From Heliopora coerulea (lineage: Eukaryota; Cnidaria; Anthozoa; Scleralcyonacea; Helioporidae), in assembly GCA_030142905.1 (NCBI GenBank), contig JASJOG010000206.1, positions 496,001 to 560,000 of the forward strand: a DNA stretch of 64,000 bases, in the 5' to 3' direction. Every line of letters starts with the position of its first letter. The first letter of the stretch is position 1. Under the pieces are notes generated by a model. The model was given only the letters and a program-made list of their open reading frames with translations. It made no database searches and was not told the DNA's origin. This document shows, piece by piece, positions 53,865 to 64,000 of the stretch. Both the position numbers and the translations under genes were made by a program.

Positions 53865-56030
53865 CTATAGTCTTTTTGTCTTCTTCCAGCCCAAATTCTA
53901 CCGTTTTAGATATTGTCTTTACCCAAATTTGGTTGTTGATATGCTGCTTAAATGTTACTCACTGACGTTTTGAAACAGAAAGCCCAATGTTGGAAAGAGG
54001 CGTGTGGCGTCGATGGTTAACGAACGGAAGTAGATGATCAAGGAACTACCATAAGTAAAGGACAAATTATACACGAAAGGTATATATGTTTGGGTACCGA
54101 AAGAGCTTATAATAAAAATTTAACGTGACGACACTTTCGATTGGTTGTTCCATGTGCTCAGTTTCCCAGTGATAACACTGGAATGTTAATTAACCAATCA
54201 AGAAACGTTCTAAGGTTTCAGACTTAAAAAGGAAAATGTTTTTAGTCAACAAATTCAAACTTGTTTCTCTTATTTTAAGTTGTATACCAAATTTTAAAAG
54301 ATTTTTTTCGAGCTTTTTAGGTCTCAGTCGCGTTATGAATGCACTTACAGAGTTGGGCGAGCTCTCATAACGCTAGAGTTATTTTCGGCTATCGCTTTGA
54401 ACAATTGTTACGCCTCCAGTCAATACACTTTCAGAATTTCACCACGTGCATCCAAAACTCGACTGAGCACGGAAGACCATGAACGATTTCTTAATTATTC
54501 CAAATAAGTGAGAATAATAACCAAAAATCATTTGGGATTTCATGAATTGGTTTCATGTAGCCAGGTAGTATTAGAAATGTGTATTCTGTTATCATTCTAT
54601 ATCTTTTCCTGTAACTCTGGATATTTTTGCAAAGAAATTACAACATGGACACGGTGTTAGGGGATAAAAAAGAGACCAGAAAACCCACTCAAACATTCAC
54701 TTCTCGTTCTTCATTTGTGTCGTTGCATTTCTGAGAGTGAGAGTAAACATATGCTCAGATTGTTCGTGGGGACTTTTCGATAGCTTGCAGCTTTAATTTC
54801 TTGTGATGTTTTGAGTTGTATGCATAATTTCATGTATTTCAATATTTCATATTGAAATATATGAAATATAAGCCCTGAACGTCTGAGAAAATGACCGCAG
54901 CATTAGAAAACAACACCACCCCAATGCCTTGGAATAAGAGAAATCAAGTAGCTTGTTTCAAATTAAATCACTTATCACTAACATCATTAACGTGGAAAAC
55001 ACGTGTGAAGTGTGCTAATATTTAAGGGCTTCCTTATATCATTATGACGGAAGCCATACCTACATCAGCCAATCTATTTTCATAAAATTCTCCCAATCAA
55101 TTCCACCTGAAAATCTTAAATTACCCCCTGGGCCAGGGAATTCCACCAAGGAGGAAATTCCCCCGGATAACAATCGCTGGCCTACGAATTCCTTGCGTAA
55201 AACAAATTATAGGAGGACTAGTGGAAGGAAGCGATTAATGAGGCATTAAAGACAGTGTTCAAGATAGCTTCGAGTTTAAACACTCGTATGTCTTAAGTAG
55301 CTTCACTCGACTATTTTGTACGCAAAGATTACTTTGAATTAGAAACAAGTGGACGAGGCCAGTGCAACGAAGTGAAATATCCTTCAAAAATATTTTGAAC
55401 AGCCTATCACGAGGTCTGTTGTGCTAACTAGGTTGAAATCAGGAAGTCGGTACCGTCTTTAGAAACTAACGCAATCCAGACATGACAATACGACCAACAA
55501 CATTCCATTTAATAATATATTGCAAGTAACCTCGCGTGTGGCCACAAGTTAACACATATGGTTTTTATTTATTGGAAAGGCACCTTAACTTGCAACTTCA
55601 AAAAAGTATTAAAGCATGACGTATATGCCCGGCTTGTGTAGAGTCGAGTGATGATGCTCAAGTACGAGTTGCTAGCCTGAGTCACTGGAATCATGATCCA
55701 AGCCGAAGTCTGAAACTCAAAAATGCTGGCTATAGAATCCCAGTTCTAATCTTTAATATGAATAACAATGCCCAGCAGATTGTGCGAAGTATCGCCATAT
55801 GTAAACATTAACAGTTGCATAAACAAAGAAGGCTAGAACTGTTAATGTTTACATATGGCGATACTTCGCACAATCTGCTGGGCATTGTTATTCATATTAA
55901 AGTTACGGTTTCCGCCTGGACAATCACTCGTAGACAGTTCTAATCTCGGATCCTAGAACTTTGCCTTCGGTCATGGTTGCGCTGACAATATGAAATTATG
56001 AACAATGCAATCTCATCTTCAGTTAACTTT
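53865..56030. other. Shared spacer, unit 3
   Basis: No coding sequence. It is almost identical to unit 2 except for the insertion at 55753-55934. Confidence 0.6.
55753..55934. repeat. Leader-plus-snapback interspersed repeat, unit 3 only
   Basis: A 182-base insertion absent from units 1 and 2, flanked by the 12-base duplication CAGTTCTAATCT (55741-55752 and 55935-55946). Two arms of about 65 bases are exact inverted complements (from TTTAATATGAATAACAATG through ATTAACAGTT). Outside one arm lies a 34-base leader with the complement of CCAGGCGGAAAC, as in the repeat at 1798-1995. Confidence 0.85.
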
Positions 56031-58286
56031 TTATTGCTTTGGTCGCCATATGTTAATGAACTTGATCATTTTCTTTACATGAAAAGAACTCACATTTAAA
56101 CTCTGCAGATCTTCTTCCTGAAGGTGTTTCAACAACTTTCCATATCATTTCTGTCTCAAATGTTTTCACGTAACAGTTCATATGCAAGTTCTTCAGCAAC
56201 TGAGCAACTTCGTTCACGGTTAATGGAGACAAGTCGTGAGGTATCCGTACCAATTCACCATTGAGATCTTCCACTCCTGATTCCGAATCCTTCGAGCCGG
56301 TCGAATTGAGGAAGTGACTTGTATTTATCTTCTCAATATCATAGTGTCCACCATCATGTGACAATGTCGCGGTCGTGTTAACGACGTTCAATGGCTGGTA
56401 GAAGTCATATTTGTCGCGATTTAGGATTTAATTCTTCGTAGTCGCCATTCGAGGGAGAATTTTGTTTTCCAGTCAGCACGTGAGAAGCGAGTTTTGGTAC
56501 AAATACTTCTGTTGGTTCTGCGTATTCACTGTTGGTCGGTTGTGAGACCCGCTTGATCGGAGGACTTGAGCTATTTTCCTTCGCTTTTGCAACGGTGGAA
56601 TTTATCGAATATTTTGGGATACGAGGAGGACTCAAGGGTAATTTTGGAAGGACAGCCATTACACCATCTGCCAACTCTAATCGACATAACGCTGGTTTTA
56701 GCGATAATAATGGTGGTACACTTTGTGATGCCTTGGGGTCATTCGATCGAGATTTGAGCGCATCTGTGGATCCAGGAGGTACCGTTTGGGGGTCTTTTCT
56801 AAACTTTTGTGGACGTGATTTTAACTTGAGCGTGATTGCTGAGGATTCACCAGGAAGCATTGGTGTAGGTTCTGTTTCTTTTGAATTACTTATTGCTGGA
56901 CGGTCTGAAGAACTGTCCACAGCATTTGGTTGACGTGGCTGTAAATGTGATGAGGGAACAGATGAAGTACTTTGGGAGCTAGAGGAATTCTTCGGGTCTG
57001 ATAAATGTAATGCTGGAGGTAAGACAGGACGGATACTTGAGTATACATCGGGGGCATTTTTGGGACTCGATGGTGCTTTCAAAGGGGTTTTAGGTGGGAT
57101 TTCGGAAATATTATACAGTTCGACAGGCGCACTATGGCCACGGAATTTTGTTGTCTGTCGTGAAAGGATCGCCGGCTTTGACCCATCTTTTCCGTTTGTA
57201 GACGTTGCTTGTTGGCGCTTTGCGGGTCTTTCTAGCACAACATGGGTCGTTAAAGGAGCACTTTTAGTATTTGATACCAGACGTTTTCGAGGAAGCAAGA
57301 CTGGAATTACGTCCTCTTTTGTGTTTGCCATTGATCCTATCCTTGATATGTTGAGAAATAGATCTTTGATCGACTCATAGTTGTTTTCTGTAATGGTGTC
57401 GCGGCCCCTGATGAAGTCCGACTGTTTATTTTTGATAAATTTAGATGCGTCAAATCCTTTGTCTAGTGTCGTTATCACATCATGATAAGCCTTTTCTTTA
57501 CTGAGGAACCTTTCGGTGACCTCTACTTTCTCTTCTAAGTCTTTTGGTATCTCGAAGCAAAACTTTAACTCGACATTGTTATCCACTGTAGTTGTGATGA
57601 CCAAAACTTCCTCCATTTCTTTGACTATAGTGACATCCCTGACCTTGGAAAGCCACATCAGATATTTATCCTCGGTCTTGTATTTGGTGGTTAAGAACCG
57701 AACTCTTACTGGAAAACCAAACTGATTTTTTAAGATCTTTTACACTGTAGCTCCTCCAGTCAAGGAGCGGCCTAAACTCTGCTATACAATTTGAAGACAG
57801 CGTAAAGATTTGGCCAGTTGCATGGTTCTTAACATTAACCTTGTTATGTAGCTTGTCGATGTTTGCAATTTCTAAGATTTCTCCTACGCTCGTTGATTCA
57901 TCGTCGTCCCCAGTTCAGTAGTGTGCTCGAAGTACTTGAAGGTATTTAGCCTTCGGATAGATAAACTGCAGGTCTTCCACTTTACATTCATTGTACTTAC
58001 AATCCTTCAGTGCAGGAAGTATTTGTAGTTTGTGTAGAGAGTTCAAAGAAATTGTTATTGTGTGTCCGTTGCTATCTTCGCCCTCGAGCTTTTTCGTCAC
58101 TCTAAGAGCGTGTAGAGTAAGTACTTCGCCATAACCGAGACAAGTGGAATCCATACCATCATCATAGCCACGAACAACACGTACGACTTGTGGGGGTGAG
58201 TATTCATCAACGAATTTATCCGAGCTAAAACATTGGTCACTCCATGTTAGCGACTCTAGCAGTTCGTCCTCGTTTGTGGAGTTCAT
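56031..58286 (-). pseudogene. Type 3 CABIT-SAM pseudogene, unit 3
   Basis: It retains the ancestral start: ATG at 58286 (MNSTNEDELLESLTW). CABIT N-terminus runs to about 57915 (PPQVVRVVRGYDDGM; SLNSLHKLQILP, where serine replaces the domain cysteine) and ends in a stop after LRAHY. The rest of CABIT and the linker are open at 57658-56405 (KVRDVTIVKEMEEVLVITTT; PPRIPK), ending after the 5-base loss shared with unit 2. SAM starts in frame at 56391 but a 2-base loss after FETEMI scrambles the second half. It is the least decayed at the 5' end of the three type 3 copies but clearly dead. Confidence 0.88.
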
Positions 58287-59717
58287 CGTTCAAAAGTGAG
58301 AACAAATTGGAGTTCTGACGAGGAAAACAGAAAGAACACTCTTCTTAATGTTCTTGTAGTTGACCCTATTATTCGAGTCATCACGTAAACACGTCTTGTC
58401 ACTTAAAACTGCAAACCACCCAAAACGGGAATCAAGTTTATGGTATGTGTGCAGCAAAGTATGTCAATATTTTTTCGAACTGCTGTTGAATAATTACAAT
58501 TGATGATATGGGAGCACATTGTTCGTCCTTGTGGGCTGCTCCTGAGTACCAGTGCGAAGGCGCTGAAGGTTATATTAAAATACATGTTGATGATGGTAAA
58601 TCGTCCAGGTTAGTATAGTGTTGAGAACTATCACCAACACTTGTCACCAACAGTCTTTCTCAAAACTCTACTAACCTGAACGATCTACCATCACCAACAT
58701 GTACTGATTCTCCGGTGTCCAGAGTTCGAGATTACCGCTCATACCGTCACCATTGCAAACTAACAACAGAGGATTAAAAGGATTAAGTACTTAACCTCAA
58801 GCAAATGTTCCTTTCGAAGTCTTAAAAATAAAATTTAGGAAACAAATAGCACGAGTTGACCTGCTACGATATGTTAGTCTGAGGAAGGGAAAATAATTGA
58901 CTTAGAGGCTCAAAATTACGGGAGCACGGTTGCTCTTGTCACATTGCTTGCAAAAAGTTTAGCATTGCGTAGTCAACCGCCTATCGATAACGAATTAATA
59001 ATGAAAATCAAATTTGTGGGAAAACAGCCCTGGAGTTGAATGACGGCAGCACTACTAATAAAGGTAAACACCTAAAGTTATTGAATTCAAATAACTTATG
59101 ATCATGTGGGCTGTGATGGTTGGACAACGACTGAGTATTTGTTCTGAAATTTTGAAACACGGAATTTTCTATAGCTAGTAAGTTTTAAAGATATATGTCA
59201 TTTTCACCATTTAATTTGCTGGAAAAAGTTCTTAAAAATCGCCGATCTGTTCTTGAACTTCATGTTCATTGTCGAGACATTTGTCTTAAGTCCAGTCTAG
59301 CGTCAGAATAAGAATAATACACAACATTCGAAACGGCGGGGGAAAAGATTCCTGTAAAATGGTGGTAGAACTTAGTAATTGGCATTTTAAGTTTGCATGA
59401 AAACTTTCAGAAGAGTTCCACTAATTCTCTGTATTTTTCTTCCTAAAATCTACATGGACAAAGTCATGTTTTATTTGAAGAAAGTTTTGTTTTTGTTTTT
59501 TACAAAAATATTTTCGAAAAGAAAAAGTCGTTTTCCTTCTAAGAACTACATGGACAAAATCGATTTAATATGACGGCTTTATTTTCTTATTACTATTTCT
59601 CGGTTACTACAACTGTCAATTCCGCGGCCTGCTTGAGCTCTCGATTTAAGGGTATGTGTATATCGCCTGTTAAGGCGTGTTAAACTTTTGAACAACCACA
59701 TTGTCAATATATGCTTA
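58287..59717. other. Spacer between the type 3 pseudogene and the type 4 gene, unit 3 only
   Basis: Absent from units 1 and 2. No gene is recognised. It includes a fold-back MITE at 58583-58701. Confidence 0.5.
58583..58701. repeat. 119-bp fold-back MITE, TA-flanked
   Basis: The arms begin CATGTTGATGATGGTAAATC and, inverted, CATGTTGGTGATGGTAGATC, and remain paired for about 45 bases with roughly six mismatches around a 30-base loop. TA lies on both sides, as in Tc1/mariner-type insertions. There is no coding capacity. Confidence 0.65.
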
Positions 59718-61856
59718 CTATAAATGCTTAGGACGCCATCCTTTAATAAACTCAGTCAATTTTGTAACGTGAAAAGAGCTCATTTTTAAAGACAGTAGAT
59801 CATCTTCCTTAAGGTTCTTGAGCAAATGCCCATCTATCATTTCTTCTTCGAACCTTTTAATATAGCATTCCATGTGTAAATTTCTAAGTAATTGAGCGAC
59901 GTCTTTTACGCTTAGACACGATAAATCCTGAGGTATTTTTGAAACATTGACGTAGCGACTTTCCATGTCTTGTTCAGGTCCTTGCGAATCTCTCGTAACA
60001 GAACTGTTCTCGTAGTTGACGTTTTCCTTGCTATGTTCTGAGAAGGAGACTTCTTCATAGATACTATCGCCCAAGTTATTGTCCATATTGCTTGAATCAG
60101 TTTTGTTTCCGACGTCGTGTGGGCAGAAACTGGTCTGTGGCCAAAGAATTTCGGAAGGTAGCAAATACTCGTTTTCTTCAATCTCATTCATGGAACGGAC
60201 TGGTAAAGGTTTTGACTTACTTCGCTTGGAAATACTTGGTTGACGTGGGGGAGGTGCTGGTGGAACATTTGTAGAGCCATCTGAAACCTTCATTGGGTGT
60301 AAAGATGACCTCACGCATGAGAACGCGGCGGTACTTTGGGACCCTTTGGGATCTTTCGAAGGAGGAACAGAAACCTCGAGTGTTGGTACAGACAATAGTT
60401 TTCTAGTTTTCTCGGGTACATTTCGCGGATCTAACTCTGAAGACTTAACTGGTGGGTCGCGAGCAGGATCCCTGGGACTCTCTGAATTATGTTTGGATTC
60501 TCCAACCTTATTTGGAGAAAGGTGGTTCAGAGAGTTCGCGAGCAAAGTTGGCTGGCGTGATGGTGATTCGGGGTCAGTAACGTCAGGACAACCTGGATGA
60601 TCAGCTGCACGTTCCTTGTATTGGATATTTGAAGGTTCTTTGGGAACATTTTTTGGGCGCAAAAGTACTTTAGGTGGTATCACTGGCGGAACTTTTTTCT
60701 GATTGCCCAGGTCAACGGGGACACTCAAACTGCGGGGTTTGAAAACGCCTGCTGATTTTGAGTTTTGGTCGTCGATTACGCTTTGAGAACGCGGCTTTAA
60801 TACAGGTTTCTTTGGCATAACTGGAGGACGAGCAGAAAAACTTTTGGAACTTGACAGATGCGATTTTGCTGGAGATAAATTTTGCAATGTGTTTTCTTCA
60901 ACGCTTTTCATTGTACGCTGCTCTTCTACATCGAGGAACAAATCCTTGTTGGATTCATAGTTGTATTCTGTTATGGCACTTCGCAGTTTGATTAAGCTTG
61001 GCTGCTGAATATTCAACAACTTTGATGAGTCTAATGTTTTGTTTAGCTTTGTAAGCACCTTTTTATAAATTTCGTCTCCCTTTAGAAATCCTTTAGCGAC
61101 CGTTACCTTCACTGGTAAATCTCTCGGTATCTCATAGCAAAACTTGAACTCTAGACTTCCTAATGTAGAGGCAACGACCAACACTTCTTCTATTTCATTC
61201 ACTATGGTTAAATCGCTCGTACTTGAAACGAGACTCTCTTCTTCAGTTCTGTTTCCCCTACTCTGCAATCGAACTCTTGTTGGAAAACCAAACTGGCTCT
61301 TGAGATCTCTTGCACTGTAGTTCCTCCAGTCTAGAAGGGGTGTAAAGGTTGCACTACATTTACCGGACAGCGTTAAGGTCTGATCATTTTCTAGGTTCTT
61401 GACTTTTGCTTTGTTGTTCCGCTTATCGACATTCAGAATTTCAAAGCGTTCTCCTTGCTTCGTAGATCCGGTCTTGTTGTCCACGCTGTTGTTTTCCTGA
61501 AGCACCTGAATGTACCTGACTTTCGGGAATACCAATGGCAAGTCTTCTACTCTACAGGTGTCAAGTTTACAGTCCTTAAGGAGAGGAAGTATTTGAAGTC
61601 TGTGAGTAAAGTCCAATGGAATTGTTACCACACGACCGTGACTATCTTCAGCTGCAAGTTTTTGAGTCGATATGAGTGTGTGAAGAGTAAGTACCTCGCC
61701 GTGACTAAGACTGGAACTATCAGTTGGACCATCGTAACCTTCAACAACTCGAATGACTTGTGGGAGCTGGTATTCGTCGAGGAAGCTGGCTAAGGAATAA
61801 CTATGATCGCTCCAGGTCAAGTACTCCACCAGTTCGTCTTCGTTCAATTCGTCCAT
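59718..61856 (-). CDS. CABIT-SAM (GAREM-like) adaptor, type 4, 712 aa, intact, unit 3 only
   Basis: The longest family member. ATG at 61856 (MDELNEDELVEYLTW). CABIT covers about 20-265 (YQLPQVIRVVEGYDG; the position of the conserved cysteine reads LDFTHRLQILP, phenylalanine instead; YSARDLKSQFGFPTRVRL). The long linker (about 300-630) has many proline motifs (ARPPVMPKKPVLKP, PPVIPPKVLLRP, PPAPPPRQP) and late tyrosines: EYLLP, IYEEVSF, Y615 in YENS and Y635 in YVNV. The last two are YxN Grb2-SH2-type sites. SAM covers about 641-707 (IPQDLSCLSVKDV to FIKGWRP). It is the nearest relative of type 3, its divergently decayed neighbour. The rich SH3/SH2 sites make it the strongest candidate for a GAREM-like Grb2 scaffold. 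The missing CABIT cysteine is unusual for an otherwise intact gene. Confidence 0.9.
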   Translation of the reverse strand: MDELNEDELVEYLTWSDHSYSLASFLDEYQLPQVIRVVEGYDGPTDSSSLSHGEVLTLHTLISTQKLAAEDSHGRVVTIPLDFTHRLQILPLLKDCKLDTCRVEDLPLVFPKVRYIQVLQENNSVDNKTGSTKQGERFEILNVDKRNNKAKVKNLENDQTLTLSGKCSATFTPLLDWRNYSARDLKSQFGFPTRVRLQSRGNRTEEESLVSSTSDLTIVNEIEEVLVVASTLGSLEFKFCYEIPRDLPVKVTVAKGFLKGDEIYKKVLTKLNKTLDSSKLLNIQQPSLIKLRSAITEYNYESNKDLFLDVEEQRTMKSVEENTLQNLSPAKSHLSSSKSFSARPPVMPKKPVLKPRSQSVIDDQNSKSAGVFKPRSLSVPVDLGNQKKVPPVIPPKVLLRPKNVPKEPSNIQYKERAADHPGCPDVTDPESPSRQPTLLANSLNHLSPNKVGESKHNSESPRDPARDPPVKSSELDPRNVPEKTRKLLSVPTLEVSVPPSKDPKGSQSTAAFSCVRSSLHPMKVSDGSTNVPPAPPPRQPSISKRSKSKPLPVRSMNEIEENEYLLPSEILWPQTSFCPHDVGNKTDSSNMDNNLGDSIYEEVSFSEHSKENVNYENSSVTRDSQGPEQDMESRYVNVSKIPQDLSCLSVKDVAQLLRNLHMECYIKRFEEEMIDGHLLKNLKEDDLLSLKMSSFHVTKLTEFIKGWRPKHL

Positions 61857-64000
61857 TCAACATGAAATGGTACTGAAATTGGAAGTGATATAACTGGTAA
61901 TTCTAGCGATAACAAACTCGAATCCGTGTTAAGAATCACCACCTAGATCGAGGAAATAAACAAACCAGAACTGAATTTATCGTATAATGCACAAATCATT
62001 CGAAATTAATTGAGTATTCTTTAGAATAATCGAGGAGGCAATTCCGGAGTTTCTCACAGTAGGATGCAAGACAACTTCCGCGGGACGTCGCCGGGGAAAA
62101 TATGTGGTAAACAGCCAAGATTTCCTTGTTTGCAAAATTGGTTGCACTCAGTGTAGTATGAATTTTCCAACGAATGAAGCAGGTACCTGAGTCTTGGAGA
62201 GTTTGACCTATGCACTGTGAAAGGTGATGGAGAATTTCTTTTTGATCGATCTAGAACGTTTTTTTTTAGTAATATACTTTGAGTTCATGTAAATTCAAAA
62301 ATATGTCAATCAACTTAGATGCCATGATAATAACAAATATGAAAACATTCTTTTGAAATAGGTCCTTGAAACATTAAAGACTTAAAGTAAAGCTTACTTT
62401 AAGTAAGCTTACTAAAGCAGACTTAAAGCTAATACCTAATTGATAGTATACAAACACCAAGTAACTTTATAAGGGTAGTGCTATACACGCTGGTATGCCA
62501 CCCCAACGTTTAAGGAAATTCTACAAAAGATGAGATTTACGAAATTCAAAATTTGATGTTATTAGTAACAGCTTTAGCTTCCCGCTGATTCCTGTCTCAC
62601 TTGCTGGCGGGATCCTGGTAAAATTCATGTAGTATTGTGTTGTTCTTGTATTACTCCAACTGTCTTTGATATTCAGAGGAAAATCGTGATTGTCTTATCG
62701 TAGTTTAGGAAGGTTAGAAGTCCAGCCGATCTTATTTTTATTATCATCTGGAAGAAAATTCAAACATTAAGTGTTGTAATCTTTGAAAATTGATGTCCAG
62801 TTGATTTAAAGTTCACGATTCATTTACTGGTACTACTTGTGGATTCTCTTTCTTGTAGTCAACTTGCTGTTTCTTCCTTGAGCATAAACAACTACTCTTT
62901 TGTTTAATGACATGTAGCAAAAGATGGAGTATTTCGATAGAATCTCAATAACATGATTTGTAGACTTTAGATCAAAAATGGTAGTTCCCAAGCCGGTCCG
63001 AGAAAGCTGAAATCTGGCGACTGCCGAATGAAGTGGAGTTTCATTTGGTCATATGAAACAAATTTAATGACTAAAATACTATTGAAATGTGTAATAAAAT
63101 CGATGCTGTAGTATAAGTGTGGCTAAACGATTTAATCAATCTTGAAATGTTTAGATTCGGAGACTTTAGCTTGAATCTAATTAATTTGGACTGCTGAGAA
63201 TAAAAATTATATTAATTGACAAAAATTTTTCGGAAAATGACAAGCCCAGCCAGCGAGCTTGTGGCCATGTCAGTAAATCCTTGTTTCCCGTTCTGTTCTG
63301 AGTGCATGGCGTACGTTTTAGAAACAAGAACGCGGATATTTTTGTTTACCCAGACTGTTTTATTTCAGTCAGTTACATGAGCTTTTCAGTGATATATGGT
63401 ATGGTTGATATGTTCGGATAACAGGCGGGACGCCATGATGTTTTGTCCAAAATGAACCCTGGAGGTCTGCGGTAGTTAAGATCAACGAATTCGGTGAGAA
63501 TTGGGTCGATACTGGCTACCTGCAGGGATCACAATGCCATCCATTCAACAACTCAAGAAATAACGATAACTGAACGATTGTCAAGTAATTTTTAAGTATG
63601 ATATAAAAAAAAGTTGAAGCGTAGTTAAATTACTTCTTCAACGAAAATTGTAATAAAACTAATACAGTGGAAGGAGTATAAAGATTTGCTAACTGAAATC
63701 TCACGTTTGCCTAACCTAGCAGAAAAAATATTTCTTGAAGTGAATGACGTACCCTATCCCTCCGTAAATCTGGCCGTACTCAAAAATAATTTTGGAAAGT
63801 GATTTCTTGACCAATATTGCGCACTAGGAGTCGGGAGTTAGGACAGCACTAAGATATAAATTTAATTAGATAAGGCATTCTTGAATTCTTGTTGCCCGCA
63901 AGTTAGAATGTTATGCCTCATGATTATTAGATCAGTAGTGTCATTTGCATAATGATCACCTCTCCATATAAATAAAATCTTGCAGAGAACTAGTAGAACT
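61857..64000. other. Type 4 upstream region and long shared spacer, unit 3 end
   Basis: 61857-62117 is specific to unit 3 and should hold the type 4 promoter. From 62118 the sequence matches the spacers at 32741 and 45425, including the AACAAGCCCAGC-like motif near 63238 and the octamer/TATA pair at 63943-63977. No gene is present. Confidence 0.7.

Larger units (their letters stand above)
47985..64000. repeat. Segmental tandem duplication, unit 3 (incomplete at window end)
   Basis: It has the order of unit 2, but with a 3.8-kb segment (about 58287-62117) holding an extra gene between the type 3 pseudogene and the long spacer. The spacer from 62118 to the end matches unit 2 from about 45425 to 47300, so the array probably continues beyond the window. 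Confidence 0.9.

Noticed and set aside
1..64000. tRNA or rRNA genes
   Set aside because: I scanned for obvious tRNA B-box and conserved rRNA blocks and saw none. A covariance-model scan would be decisive.

Overview
The window is eukaryotic and most likely from an invertebrate animal. An anthozoan cnidarian (coral or sea anemone) is my best guess, at moderate to low confidence. The evidence is AT-rich DNA, a metazoan TMEM68-like exon, non-LTR (CR1/jockey-like), Penelope-like, Ty1/copia and hAT elements, many fold-back MITEs, and no bacterial operon structure. The dominant content is an array of intronless genes for one adaptor-like family. Each has an N-terminal CABIT domain (as in THEMIS and GAREM), a proline-rich, tyrosine-containing linker and a C-terminal SAM domain, which is the architecture of vertebrate GAREM1/2. 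I count 13 CABIT-SAM loci. Seven have full-length ORFs (8840-10531 minus; 16735-18543 plus; 20016-21722, 35633-37339 and 48331-50037 plus; 52002-53843 minus; 59718-61856 minus). One differs from an intact copy mainly by a nonsense codon just before the SAM domain (39316-41157). Five are frameshifted or truncated pseudogenes. Two orphan SAM fragments also occur.

Layout. 1-1.25 kb: first coding exon of a TMEM68-like acyltransferase on the minus strand. 1.25-10.5 kb: a broken CABIT-SAM pseudogene, two decayed LINE pieces, a 190-bp TTAA-flanked MITE and one intact minus-strand CABIT-SAM gene. 10.5-16.3 kb: a transposon graveyard with a Penelope-like element carrying an inverted partial copy, a copia RNase H/LTR fragment split by a textbook 841-bp hAT element with an 8-bp target duplication, and a fold-back MITE. 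16.7-18.5 kb: a divergent plus-strand CABIT-SAM gene.

19.66-64 kb: a recent segmental tandem triplication with the start of a further spacer copy. Each unit, about 12.7 kb in its simplest form, carries a plus-strand gene of type 1 (568 aa, intact in all three), a minus-strand gene of type 2 (truncated / nonsense / intact), a minus-strand gene of type 3 (dead in all three) and a long shared spacer. Unit 1 has gained a 3.56-kb LINE and a 0.49-kb repeat and has lost about 1.2 kb, including the type 2 SAM region. Unit 3 keeps a 3.8-kb segment with an extra intact gene (type 4, 712 aa) that units 1 and 2 appear to have lost through a shared deletion cutting the type 3 start codon.

If the family behaves as GAREM does, these proteins would be cytoplasmic scaffolds that couple tyrosine kinases to Grb2/ERK signalling through SH3-binding proline motifs, phosphotyrosines and SAM-mediated assembly. 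Paralogs differ in their tyrosine and proline motifs. The 602-aa and 712-aa proteins carry YxN (Grb2 SH2-type) sites, while I see none in the linker of the type 1 triplet. The array shows birth-and-death evolution with unequal crossing-over, a pattern common in fast-evolving signalling or immune gene families. A role in immunity is inference only.
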